Shown piece after piece: positions 43,201-54,759 of a DNA stretch of 64,000 nt. The stretch spans positions 1,426,882-1,490,881 of the forward strand of contig CAUJNA010002779.1 in assembly GCA_963377175.1 (NCBI GenBank), given 5' to 3'. The notes beneath the pieces are model-generated. The model made no database searches. It was given only the letters and a program-made list of their open reading frames with translations, and had not been told where the DNA came from. Source of the stretch: Effrenium voratum (Eukaryota > Sar > Dinophyceae > Suessiales > Symbiodiniaceae). The position numbers and the translations under genes are program-made. Position 1 is the first letter of the stretch, and each line of letters begins with the position of its first letter.

Positions 43201-44164
43201 GTGAGGTGGGCCAACAGACGCTGAGACTCAGCGAACTGCTTTTTCGGACGTGGCCCAGAGCCCAAATCAGAGTTGGCAACCCGTTCAACACCTTCCGTTC
43301 TCGGACAGGATTCCCACCTTTTGGGTGGGGGAGCTGGTTTTTGGATTGGGGATCTTAAGTCCAGTCCAAAAGCTCCAAGACCAGTGAAGCAGCTACTAAG
43401 ATGGAAGTCGTCACAGAAGGGTCCCAGGGATTCCATACATTTCCTCAAGGAAATGCCATCGCACATTGGGCACGGCAGGGCGGACATGTAAACCACAATC
43501 ACCGTGGATCCAAGTGCAAGCATTTGTCATTTCCGAGGTGAAACGGGTGTCAAGGTGAACCTTTGAATGGTCACCTTTGAGCAAGCCCTCTCTCTCGACG
43601 GTCGTTGCGTCTCTGGCAGGCCGTGGCGACAGCACCTGGAGTGAGAAAAGGAGAGCCTGCCACCAAAAAGGAGGGCTCGGGCATAAAGCCAAGCGAGCCT
43701 GCTAGCAAGACTTTAATTTGTTGAGCAACTGGTTTGAGCGGGGGGATTGATTGATTGCAGTGATGCCCTTTTCGATCCGACCCTTGTTTTTGCAATTTGG
43801 CACGTGAAGAACTAAACCTGAGAGGGGGTTTGCGCGCTGCTCGTCATTCGCTTTCTTGATCTTGCGTGATTGCTGCCAGGCAGCATCGCACAGAATGAAC
43901 TATGGCGCGTATCGTTCGGTCAGAGTCAGTCATGAAGCTGATGCGCTCTCAAAGCCCAATTCAAGATTCTGGCAAGCAAATCGGGGAGCTTAGCCCACCC
44001 AGACCCTCCATTCCCAGCCAAAAGCTCTGCACCAGTTCCTCAGCTTGGCCTTTCACGCGCATCGGCCAGTGGCTCTGGAGAGAGCCCGGGGAGCCGGCCC
44101 GAGTGTAGCAAGGAATCGGAGACAAACGACCTCACCTTCCACCAAGTCGCGCACGTAAAAACAC

Positions 44165-44345
44165 GCGGAGACAAAGAGAAACGCGCACGCGCGCACACAC
44201 ACGCACTCAAGAGTCACTCAAGCGCGATCACAAACTCACCCACACACACACACACACACTCACCCACCTACACAAGCTACACCCGCCTGCACCCACGCCC
44301 ACCCACCAACACACACACACACACACACACAAACCCGCCACGCAC
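44165..44345. repeat. CA-rich microsatellite
   Basis: CACACA and CACGCG-type imperfect repeats with short ACCCACC units. No coding potential; the minus-strand Val/Cys frame is an artefact. Confidence 0.85.
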
Positions 44346-44960
44346 ACAACCTTTTGACTAGAAGCCGCCAATTTTATGTAAGGACAAGACCCATGCCACC
44401 AGAAACGTGCGCTTGACTTCGCTGATTTGACCATGCCGGCTCTGCCCACAAGAGGGCCATGTCGGACAAGAATCGCCGCTTGGGATCTTTAAGGCAGGCC
44501 GTATTGCAGATCGTGTGACTTCTCTTGAGCTGATGTGTCTCACACAAATGCCACTTTCACAAGCGGCAGGATGTAACAAACACCTCACCGGAAAGCATGT
44601 TCGCGGTACATGTCCTTGTTGAAGGGTGTCTGGTTGAATGGGGGTACAGCCTTTCAACCTGCTTGAGCCATCTTGAGCCAGTCGATGGCCGAATCAGGCC
44701 GAATCCCGCTTTCAAAGTGCGCTACTCATAGTGCTATTTGCATAGTGCCCTGAAGCTTGGCTTCGCGAACTCGCCACTATCATCTTTTTTATTTGCAAGG
44801 TGGTTTGTGTTTGGTGCGCTTTGCTTTTTAGGCTTGTCTACTGGCTCACCCGTTGTGCGCAAGTGCACAGAAGAATGGGTTATGCCCTTTGGCGAGCAAG
44901 GCGCAAGGTGGCTGCCTCCTGTGAGTGGCGATTTCACGTGCGTGGGAGGCTGAACTTCAG

Positions 44961-45233
44961 CAACTGCCGGCTGTCTCTGCCAAAGCTCTTGGATGCTTTG
45001 GAAGGGTCGGGCCCTAAGAGTGACAGCGCTTCCAAGAGAGCTGACGTGAAGTGACCGTCAACCCTTGACCTCCATTGAACACGCCAAGTGCAGGATAGAC
45101 TTCTTGCCGATTCTTATTGATCAATACTGAGTGCTCGTCCCCATGGTTTTTGCCTCCCAAACACAGGTTGCCATGCGAGAGGGTGGAGGAGCTGGACGTG
45201 TGCCTGACAAGCTTGAAACGCTTGTGCCTGGCG
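44961..45233 (+). CDS. Two possible leucine-rich-repeat-like exons
   Basis: LNFSNCRLSLPKLLDALEGS spans the acceptor candidate CTTCAG at 44960. A second exon after CAAACACAG at 45168 reads RVEELDVCLTSLKRLCLA and ends near a GTAGGG donor at 45234. Both show L..L..C.L spacing typical of leucine-rich repeats. Evidence is limited to two short segments. Confidence 0.4.
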
Positions 45234-45239
45234 GTAGGG

Positions 45240-47085
45240 AGCTGAAGAAGCCCTGCCAGCAAGGGCATGGGACGGGTCCCCACATCGAATGTACCCAAGA
45301 ACCTTCATGCTGCTGATTTGTTTATTGGCGTTTTTCAAGATGGCGGAACTGCTTGTTGGTTTAGCTCACCATTGTTTTTAGTTTCGCCTGGGAATAAAAA
45401 GCGAAGCATCCAAGGGAACACCTACCACAAGCATCAATCAGCGGTTCTTTCAACACCGACGCTGTGGCGCACGAGCCAACGCATAGCAATCCCCCAGATG
45501 TGATGCATCTCTGCACCTGAGCTCTTGCAAAGATCCACATGGCCAGCGACGTGAATGTTTACGCGGACACACATTCGTTGAGTAGTGAACGCTTAGCTGG
45601 ACGCATGTGCTGGCAACCAATGGTGCCCCAGACAAACATTTACATGCGGCTCGCGCCGCCGTTGGCACGCCAGCCCATAGGATTTAGAGACACTCGCCAG
45701 GCCTCTCAGAATGATCTAGGAGATGAGGCGTTGGAGCCTGAGAGTGGGCATGTCAACCGCTCCCAACCAGCTTGCTTTCTGTCCGTTTGAGCATTGCAGC
45801 TGCCTGCCAACCAAAGAATCTAAACTGTTCGAAGGCAATCCTGAATCCTTACCTTGAGTTACGCAAGGGTTCTTTTCCACTAAGGATTATAAAGTAAGAT
45901 TGGCAGACACTTCATTTTGAGCAGCCCAGAGAATGACAGAAGTTGAATTGCCGTCAGCATGAACACAATAGTCAGAGCTGGCTGACAGCTCAAAAAACCC
46001 ACATGCATGCTGAAGCTCGGTTACCAGCTTTGGCCCATCCACTCAGACTCACTCAGCGGGACGCCAGGAGTTTGTTTTCCAAGAGGCCCAAGCACGAGCA
46101 AGGTCAAACAATGCCTGGTGTGTTGTGTTGCCAGATGTGTTGGGTAGAGGCTTCCAGAGGGACGCACAAGAGTTTGAGGGTGGCACTGAAGCAAGGCACG
46201 TGAAGCTAAGGGAGGCTTCAGGAAAGTTGATGGCAGCCAATCATTTGGTTACCGTGGTGTGCTCAAGCGGGGGTTCCTGAAGCCAGCTGTGCTAGAGTCG
46301 CGCGCGTTGAGCGTCCCGAAGGCCCGGCAAGATTCTGCGGCTCCTGCCGCTGAGGCCGGGTCCTCTGGGTTTCTGAATTTCTGCTTCCCCACCCAGCCTC
46401 AGGGTTTGGCTTCTTCATGGGGCAAGGTGATTTCCGGTTGGCCCAAGCCAAGGCACAGACCAAATGCGCGGATTGAGATGCAACCCCTCTGGCCATTTAC
46501 ATCCATTTACGGCATGCACAGTTGGACGAAAGTAGATGGTGCAATTCCAACCCATTTTGTTTTAGTCATCCCCTTTACTTGCCCACATGAAGGACATATT
46601 CCTTGCTCACATTCTGTACCTCGCAAGCAGGCCTTTGGTTCCCGAGTCTCCACCTCCCAGCATGTGCGGATTTGTTTGTGGATTTGGTCATGGCGCTCGC
46701 CCATGCAATTTGGATCCAAAGACAGTCTATCAAAGCGTTTTGCTTAATACAACCTTTTAGACTCAAAGTACCAATCTGGGCGTGTTCATTTGCCCATTTG
46801 TTTAAAAACTGGCCTGAAGCAAGCCGTGGTGTGGGGCATTTCGACTTGACCCCCTCAGCCACTGACAAGAGCCTTCCACCTCGCACAGCTACCTTCCACC
46901 TCGCACAGCTACTAGCCACAGCTAACAGCCGCACCCAAAACACAAGGGCGCTGCGCCTGAACAGTGCTGGTCTCAGCGCGCAAGGCCGGCACCTCGGAAA
47001 GGAACATGTGAGACAAGCCCTTCGGGCCATGAACATCGCGACTGGGACATGTGAGGTGTGCCCAGGCTCCAGGTGCCTCTTGCGT
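45240..47085. other. Mostly non-coding; one weak exon
   Basis: A plus-strand frame near 46295-46380 (SRALSVPKARQDSAAPAAEA then GSSGF) has good GC3 and a CTAG acceptor but no donor or domain. An exact 20-bp tandem duplication lies at 46871-46910 (CCTTCCACCTCGCACAGCTA). Confidence 0.35.
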
Positions 47086-47089
47086 TCAG

Positions 47090-47128
47090 GGCGACATCGC
47101 CAAAGCTCTGCTTGGGAGGATGTCCAAG
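47090..47128 (+). CDS. Small possible exon
   Basis: TGCGTTCAG, then 13 codons GDIAKALLGRMSK in phase 0, then a GTGGTT donor. High GC3, but short. The frame also stays open to 47275, so a terminal exon is the alternative. Confidence 0.35.
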
Positions 47129-47759
47129 GTGGTTTTCCAGTTTGTTTTTGGTAGGATCCTGCGGCGGCAGGCATCAAGTTGTGCTGCGCGGCCATCAGGC
47201 CTGCGGAGTGCCATCGAAGCCATCACCCAGCCGTGGCGCGCCCACTCAGTTGGAAAGCAGACCCTCGAATGCTGAGGCCCGCAGGGCCAGGCTTTGGCTT
47301 CTGTAAACTGCTGCACTGACTACTTTTGTGCAATTGCGCAGCTTTGCTTGGAACATCTTGGAACCTTGGCCATATATAGCAGCCAAGTGATGTTTTTCAG
47401 TTTTGTTTTGGATGCTAGAAGTGGTCCGGGGCAGGCAAGCATCTCGGGCGAAGCGTGGCTGAGGCTGGAACAAGACAAGTGCAGAGAGGCGGGCCGAAGT
47501 ACAAAGTCGCAAAGTGCACATTTCCGGCAAGGAGTTCTTGGTCAAGTGCGCAAGCCTTTGCTTGCCTGGGATGCAGGAAGGAACTCACACCCACACATGG
47601 TGCTTGGAGGAACTGTTTGAGACTTGATCTGCTCTTAAGGGTGTACCCCTGGGTTGCTGGGAACTGCCACCATTGCCACCGTTTTCTGATGTCTATCAAC
47701 TATGCATGTATATACGTGCATAATAAAATAAAATCTGTAAATACCTATATATATGTATA

Positions 47760-48072
47760 TGTATACACGTATGTATGTAATGTGTGTGTGTATGTAATGT
47801 AACGTAACGTAATGCCGTTTAAAGTAAAGTAAAGTAATGTAATGTATGCAATGTATTTAATGTAATGCAACGTATCGTAACGTAACATAATGTAATGTGA
47901 TGGAATGTAATGTATGTATGTATGCATGTATGTATGTATGTATGTATGTATGTATGTATGTATGTATGTATGTATGTATGTATGTATGTATGTATGTATG
48001 TATGTATGTATGTATGTATGTATGTATGTATGTATGTATGTATGTATGTATGTATGTATGTATGTATGTATG

Positions 48073-48103
<31 letters not shown>

Positions 48104-48357
48104 TGTATGTATGTATGTATGTATGTATGTATGTATGTATGTATGTATGTATGTATGTATGTATGTATGTATGTATGTATGTATGTATGTATGTATGTAT
48201 GTATGTATGTATGTATGTATGTATGTATGTATGTATGTATGTATGTATGTATGTATGTATGTATGTATGTATGTATGTATGTATGTATGTATGTATGTAT
48301 GTATGTATGTATGTATGTATGTATGTATGTATGTATGTATGTATGTATGTATGTATG

Positions 48358-48388
<31 letters not shown>

Positions 48389-49048
48389 TGTATGTATGTA
48401 TGTATGTATGTATGTATGTATGTATGTATGTATGTATGTATGTATGTATGTATGTATGTATGTATGTATGTATGTATGTATGTATGTATGTATGTATGTA
48501 TGTATGTATGTATGTATGTATGTATGTATGTATGTATGTATGTATGTATGTATGTATGTATGTATGTATGTATGTATGTATGTATGTATGTATGTATGTA
48601 TGTATGTATGTATGTATGTATGTATGTATGTATGTATGTATGTATGTATGTATGTATGTATGTATGTATGTATGTATGTATGTATGTATGTATGTATGTA
48701 TGTATGTATGTATGTATGTATGTATGTATGTATGTATGTATGTATGTATGTATGTATGTATGTATGTATGTATGTATGTATGTATGTATGTATGTATGTA
48801 TGTATGTATGTATGTATGTATGTATGTATGTATGTATGTATGTATGTATGTATGTATGTATGTATGTATGTATGTATGTATGTATGTATGTATGTATGTA
48901 TGTATGTATGTATGTATGTATGTATGTATGTGTATGTATGTATGTATGTATGTATGTATGTATGTATGTATGTATGTATGTATGTATGTATGTATGTATG
49001 TATGTATGTATGTATGTATGTATGTATGTATGTATGTATGTATGTATG

Positions 49049-49079
<31 letters not shown>

Positions 49080-49111
49080 TGTATGTAATGTATGTAATGT
49101 ATGTATGTATG

Positions 49112-49142
<31 letters not shown>

Positions 49143-49230
49143 TGTAATGTAATGTAATGTAATGTAATGTAATGTAATGTAATGTAATGTATGTAATGTA
49201 TGTATGTATGTATGTATGTATGTATGTATG

Positions 49231-49261
<31 letters not shown>

Positions 49262-49267
49262 TGTATG

Positions 49268-49298
<31 letters not shown>

Positions 49299-49424
49299 TG
49301 TATGTATGTATGTATGTATGTATGTATGTATGTATGTATGTATGTATGTATGTATGTATGTATGTATGTATGTATGTATGTATGTATGTATGTATGTATG
49401 TATGTATGTATGTATGTATGTATG

Positions 49425-49455
<31 letters not shown>

Positions 49456-49869
49456 TGTATGTATGTATGTATGTATGTATGTATGTATGTATGTATGTAT
49501 GTATGTATGTATGTATGTATGTATGTATGTATGTATGTATGTATGTATGTATGTATGTATGTATGTATGTATGTATGTATGTATGTATGTATGTATGTAT
49601 GTATGTATGTATGTATGTATGTATGTATGTATGTATGTATGTATGTATGTATGTATGTATGTATGTATGTATGTATGTATGTATGTATGTATGTATGTAT
49701 GTATGTATGTATGTATGTATGTATGTATGTATGTATGTATGTATGTATGTATGTATGTATGTATGTATGTATGTATGTATGTATGTATGTATGTATGTAT
49801 GTATGTATGTATGTATGTATGTATGTATGTATGTATGTATGTATGTATGTATGTATGTATGTATGTATG

Positions 49870-49900
<31 letters not shown>

Positions 49901-49980
49901 TGTAATGTAATGTATGTATGTATGTATGTATGTATGTATGTATGTATGTATGTATGTATGTATGTATGTATGTATGTATG

Positions 49981-50011
<31 letters not shown>

Positions 50012-50189
50012 TGTATGTATGTATGTATGTATGTATGTATGTATGTATGTATGTATGTATGTATGTATGTATGTATGTATGTATGTATGTATGTATGTAT
50101 GTATGTATGTATGTATGTATGTATGTATGTATGTATGTATGTATGTATGTATGTATGTATGTATGTATGTATGTATGTATGTATGTATG

Positions 50190-50220
<31 letters not shown>

Positions 50221-50274
50221 TGTATGTATGTATGTATGTATGTATGTATGTATGTATGTATGTATGTATGTATG

Positions 50275-50305
<31 letters not shown>

Positions 50306-50560
50306 TGTATTTATGTATGTATGTATGTATGTGTGTATGTGTGTACGTGGGTCTGCATGTATGGTATGTTATGGTATGTTATGTTATGTTATGTTGTGTA
50401 TGTGTTGTATGGTACGGTATGCTATGTAATGGAATGTAATGTCATGTGTTGTATTGCAATGCAATGTGGTGAATGTATTGTATGTACTGCATGTAATGTA
50501 TGTCATGTATGTATTGTATGTAATGTATGTAATTGTTTTACTGTTTGAAATGTATGAAAT
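47760..50560. repeat. 2.4-kb (TATG)n microsatellite with flanking ATGTA arrays
   Basis: From about 47910 to 50335 the sequence is nearly pure TATG tetramer. It is broken by single TAATG (5-bp) units at irregular intervals, by a block of (TGTAA)n at 49139-49190, and by one GTGTATG variant near 48930. Flanks are degenerate ATGTA, AACGTA and TTATG arrays. Because TATG contains no stop in any forward frame, it yields MYVC frames of up to 412 codons that are not genes. Confidence 0.97.
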
Positions 50561-50879
50561 GTATGTAAGTACAGGGATTTGACAAAGTCGTGCCTCCGTT
50601 TGAGGCATTGCTCAAATTCCATGGGGGGAAGGGTTTCGAAGAAGTCGTGCCTTTTTCCAAAACACATAGGAACTCTGCATGTTTGAAGCGATAGGCATTT
50701 GGGAGGCATTGCAGTTGACAATTGCTATTCTGTTGGGTTTAGGATGGCTTAGGCATGTTCTATCTTATCCGCCAAGGAGCGTTCATAGTGTGTTTCGCAA
50801 TCTTGAGACATGACGTCAGTTCTGCTGCAGCTGGTTTGAGTCGGCACCTTGCTTTTCCTCTCACCTTGGACTGACCTGG

Positions 50880-50995
50880 CGTGCCGGGCTGAGCGGGTGC
50901 GCTTGAGCGGGGGTTCTTACCATTTGGCTGGCGTGTGTGCAGCGCTGAGCCGGTGTGCTTGAGCGGGGGTCTTACCACTTGGCTGGCGTGCGTGC
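50880..50995. repeat. Tandem duplication of a roughly 58-bp unit
   Basis: Two adjacent copies of CTGAGC.GGTG.GCTTGAGCGGGGGT, TCTTACCA.TTGGCTGGCGTG. A 12-bp triplicate (GATCTCGTTTT units) follows at 51106-51137. Confidence 0.75.
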
Positions 50996-51537
50996 GGAAT
51001 TGAGTCGAAAAGTGGGTGCGGAATTGATGGCAGCAGGTGCAGAAGTGAGTGAACTTGTGGGCGCGGGTTCGGCGCATGTGGGCCGTCTTCAACGGACGAT
51101 CGGCGATCTCGTTTTGATCTCGTTTTGATCTCGTTTTTTACCAAAGTACATTGCGCGTATGCCTGCCTGCCTTCCAGAGAAAAGAGCTCCAGGACGCGAA
51201 AAGATGGTGCAAGAGCTGGCAAAGGCCACCCATTGTATCATGTCTTCCTAAACACCCCTGCAACAACCTATCGTATGCTTAGCGTTCCATTGGTTTTCAT
51301 GTTCCTGCAGACGCCTCGCGGGGCTGGAAAACATGCTTTGCCATCATTAGCGTTCCATTGTGTTTCAGTGTTGACACCTGTGTTCTTTTAGCATGACCAG
51401 CTCGGTGATGTCCAGCGTTCCATGGGGATTGTTGCCGAGGCGTGGCTTAGGAGTGACTTCTTGGAATCGGCGTTTACATGGGGGAACACATGGCCACAGA
51501 GATAAAGGAGTGGCTTGGGCATGGCTTTGTCGTTTGC

Positions 51538-52340
51538 CTGTATGTATGTAATGTAATGTAATGTAATGTAATGTAATGTAATGTAATGTAATGTAATGTA
51601 ATGTAATGTATGTATGTATGTACTGTATGTCTGTATGTATGTATGTATGTAGTGTAATGTAATGTAATGTAATGTAATGTAATGTAATGTAATGTAATGT
51701 ATGTATGTAATGTATGTATGTATGTATGTATGTATGTATGTATGTATGTATGTATGTAGGTTTGTATGCACGCGCGTATGCAATGTTATGTTTTATTACG
51801 TTACATCATGTGATGTATGTAATGTGCATGTATGTATGCATGCATGTATGTATGTATGTTGGTACGTATGAATGTAATGCACGCATGTATGTATGTAATG
51901 TAATGTAACGTAATGCAACATATCGTAATGTAATGCAATGTACGTATGTAATTCAATGTAATGTAATGCAATGTTATGTTATGTTACATCATGCGATGGT
52001 ATGTTATGTTATGCATGTATGCATGTAGGCTATGTTGTGGTATGTTGTGTATGTGTTGTATGGTATGCTATGCTATGCAATGTGCTGTACTGTAATGCAA
52101 TGCAATGTGATGTATGTAATGTATGTAATGTATGTAATGTATGTAATGTATGTAATGTATGTAATGTATGTAATGTATGTAATGTATGTAACGTATGTAA
52201 CGTATGTAACGTATGTATGTAATGTAACGTAACGTCGCGTAGCGTAAGGCAACGTAACGTAACGTAATGCAATGCAACGTAATGAATGTAATGTAATGTA
52301 ACGTAATGTAATGTAATGTAATGTAATGTATGCATATACG
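51538..52340. repeat. ATGTA / AACGTA microsatellite arrays
   Basis: (TGTAA)n at 51545-51610 and 51650-51705, (TATG)n at 51700-51765, and ATGTATGTA to AACGTA arrays at 52100-52330. They are related in unit to the arrays at 34 and 48 kb. The frames through them are artefacts. Confidence 0.95.
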
Positions 52341-52893
52341 TGTGTGTATGCATTTTGATTATACTGTTGTGTATGTAGGTGGCGTAGTTTGGAGGCATCA
52401 GGCATGCACCTTCACATGGCACGTTGGCCAGGGCGAGCTCTCCCTTTCCAGCCGGGCCCTGGGAGGAACAGAGCATTTTTGGTGCCATATTCTCACACAC
52501 TCCCTCAGAGTAACACGGAAGCTCCCAGAAGGCCTTTGTAAATGGAACCAAGTCCTCCAAAGGGGTCCTGGGAGCTTCCATGTTAGTCTGGGGGAGGGTA
52601 TTCCTTCTTGGCCTCGCCTTTAGCTTGGACAAAACCGGCACGCGTGAAGCCATAGGGCACCATTATGAACCTAGAATTGCGCCCCAGAGGTACCGGTGCA
52701 AATGACTGATAGCGCGTCGCCTCTAGGATGGCCTCTGTCCTTTCATCCACTGGCTGAGTGTCAAGTCCCCGGACCTTTTCAAGTGGCTGGTTTCCTTTGG
52801 CTTGCCTGCAAAATCATCAAAATCATCCCAAAAGGCCCTCATTTCGACAAATGCCCATATTTCTCCTGACCTGTGGGCATGTCTCCGTCTCAG

Positions 52894-52989
52894 GCTCCGG
52901 GCTGTCACGCGCCCAGGGATGCAAGTTTAGGAGCGGTGAAAGAAGGGAACACGCCTGGGCCGACCTTTAGCAGTCAAGCGCCTAACTAT
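52894..52989 (+). CDS. Internal exon, unrecognised
   Basis: CGTCTCAG acceptor, 32 codons in phase 0 (APGCHAPRDASLGAVKEGNT, PGPTFSSQAPNY), ending exactly at a GTGAGT donor (52990). Moderate codon bias. Confidence 0.5.
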
Positions 52990-53348
52990 GTGAGTACCGC
53001 AGTTGTGTCTTGGGATGGCTTGAGCCCTGACCGGAGGCTGGGTTCGAAGTCTCCTGGGGCTGATGGGCAGGGGCCTCTGTTGAGCGCAGTGCAAATGCCT
53101 TCTTGGCAATTGACTTGGTTTCTTTTGCAGTGCCTTTCGTCAGAGGCGGTTGCAGAGCTTTCTCAATTTGGCCTTGGCTGTTTGCTTGTGCGGCAGCCTG
53201 ACAACATGGAACTGCCCTGCGTCGCTGGAGGTTGTCACTACGGCCATCCCAAAGCCTTCAGGCAAGGATGCACGCGGCAACAGTAGCAAGGAGAAAGCCA
53301 GCTGTCATACTGCCAATCGGCGCTTCTCTTCAGCTTTGCATGTTGCAG

Positions 53349-53451
53349 GTTCTGGAACTGGCGGCCTGCTCCGCAGACGCCGCGGCGCGGCGGGAAGTGC
53401 CGAGGGTGGGAGGTGGACGGTTGCTGGGATGCCAAGGGGCACTGTTGCAAG
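53349..53451 (+). CDS. Internal exon, Ala/Leu-rich, possibly LRR-related
   Basis: After TGTTGCAG the frame gives VLELAACSADAAARREVPRV, GGGRLLGCQGALLQ, high GC3, ending in phase 1 at GTAGAT (53452). VLEL and RLLGC spacing recall a leucine-rich repeat, which would fit the LRR exons downstream. Confidence 0.5.
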
Positions 53452-54129
53452 GTAGATGGCAGGTATGCTGACAAAGGAGAACAGGTATGATTGTGATACA
53501 GTTGCCTTCCGTGCCAGTCAACTGTTTTCGGCAATTCATGTTTGGGGCACTCATTAACTAACATTCCAGAAAAGAAACGCGCCCAGCTGGCACAAGAAGG
53601 TCACAACAACCTTTGTAGCGCTCACTAAGGAGCCGTCAGATTGATAGAATTCCACTTTGCAAATGCAACCTGGTGATCCTGACTAATGCGCCCTGGACCC
53701 TTCAGTGCATCGTTCATGGTCCCGGCCTACCGTGCTCGGGAAGGATTTGCCCCAACCAGTGGATTCGATTCGATCGGCGTTTCATGGGTCGCGGTGCGTC
53801 CAAGTCCAGGTGCCGGACCTGGCCCTGTACTTGGCACCGCTGGCCTCGCTTGCAACGGGGCGGTAGCAAAGTTCGCCTGTGAAGGCCTCAGAAGCGATCC
53901 TGTTTTATTGGGGTTTGTCCGTTTGGAACACGTCACAGCCATGATGTGGGACGGATCAGCAGAATTCGTGCAGTGCCGAGCTGCATGCTATCTTCCTAAT
54001 TATCATAGCAACAACGTTCTACGGACGGCTTTGTACATGGCTGCGCCTATTCAAAGCGACAAGGGGGGACGCTTGGGCTTGGGTGCCGTCCCAAAAAAAA
54101 TCGTCCAGAGCACCTGCCAGGCTAGCCAG

Positions 54130-54173
54130 TGTTGTACCCTCACGGAGCTGGACCTCTCGTGGAACACCCTGGG
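54130..54173 (+). CDS. Leucine-rich repeat exon
   Basis: After GCTAGCCAG the frame reads CCTLTELDLSWNTLG, an excellent match to the L..LDLS.N.LG core of a leucine-rich repeat. It can end in phase 1 at a GC donor (GCAGGG, 54174). LRR proteins are protein-binding solenoids. Neighbouring LRR-like exons at 53349, 54415 and 57661 suggest one gene. Confidence 0.6.
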
Positions 54174-54414
54174 CAGGGCAACCCAAAGGAACTCAGCCTC
54201 AGCCATCCGGACCAGACGAAGGTAAAAAGGGGGGGAACCCATGATGCTCTTTCACGGGATCCCGTTCAGGACAAATCGCAGAGGGTGTGGTCTTTCCCGA
54301 TCTTAGGGCCGCGCTTCGGCCTTTGACCGGCCTGTGACCATGTGGGAAACCACCACTGGCAGAGCGATTTTTGTGCCTAGGCTGTGGTTGGGTTCCCGTG
54401 GCCAATCAGCTGAG

Positions 54415-54725
54415 GACCGCACGCGGTGCAAGAGCTGAGCCTGCACTTGCGCGGGGCCCTTGGGGCCTCGGCGCAAGGGGCCGGCCGGCCTCGGCGCAAG
54501 GAACTCATGAAGCTGGGCTTCCATTTGGTTATATAAGTTGTTGTTTTTTCCCCCTGTTGGTTTTAAAGGGAATCTATCACTACTGGACAAATTATTATTT
54601 TGTCCAGGGGACTTAAGCAACTACCTTTTGGCAGATGGATGAGGCGCCTTCAAAGCCGCCCAAACCTGCCAGCCTGCTGGTTGAGAAGCTGAGGTCAGAA
54701 CACCACGCTGAGAAGTTTGCGGCCT
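54415..54725 (+). CDS. Two exons separated by an R1-element intron
   Basis: Exon 1 (54415-54500, after CAGCTGAG) reads PHAVQELSLHLRGALGASAQ, GAGRPRRK, high GC3, with an LRR-like VQELSLHL. The intron 54501-54634 (134 nt, phase 0, GA donor GAACTC, acceptor TTTTGGCAG) is almost entirely R1 copy D. Exon 2 (54635 to about 54725) reads MDEAPSKPPKPASLLVEKLR, SEHHAEKFAACG. An alternative is that ATG 54635 is a start codon, but the frame and splice context suit an internal exon. Confidence 0.6.
54501..54634 (+). mobile_element. Introner-like element R1, copy D, forming a whole intron
   Basis: GAACTC...CTTCCATTTGG, TTTTTTCCCCCTGTTGGTTT, TAAAGGGAATCTATCACTAC, TGGACAAATTATTATTTTGT, CCAGGGGACTTAAGCAA, then CTACCTTTTGGCAG. 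The inner GGACAAATTATTATTTTGTCC is an imperfect hairpin. The element fills the space between two in-frame coding exons. Confidence 0.7.
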
Positions 54726-54759
54726 GCGGCCCAGCGAGATGCAACAAAAAAATGGGCGG

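Noticed and set aside
43113..43523. 136-codon minus-strand frame with a CPMCDG motif
   Set aside because: Overlaps a plus-strand exon (43141-43200) with exact splice limits and runs into R2; third positions are mixed. Kept only as an alternative.
47910..49152. Frames of up to 412 codons with MYVC repeats
   Set aside because: Stop-free translation of a TATG tetranucleotide repeat, open in all three forward frames; not a protein gene.
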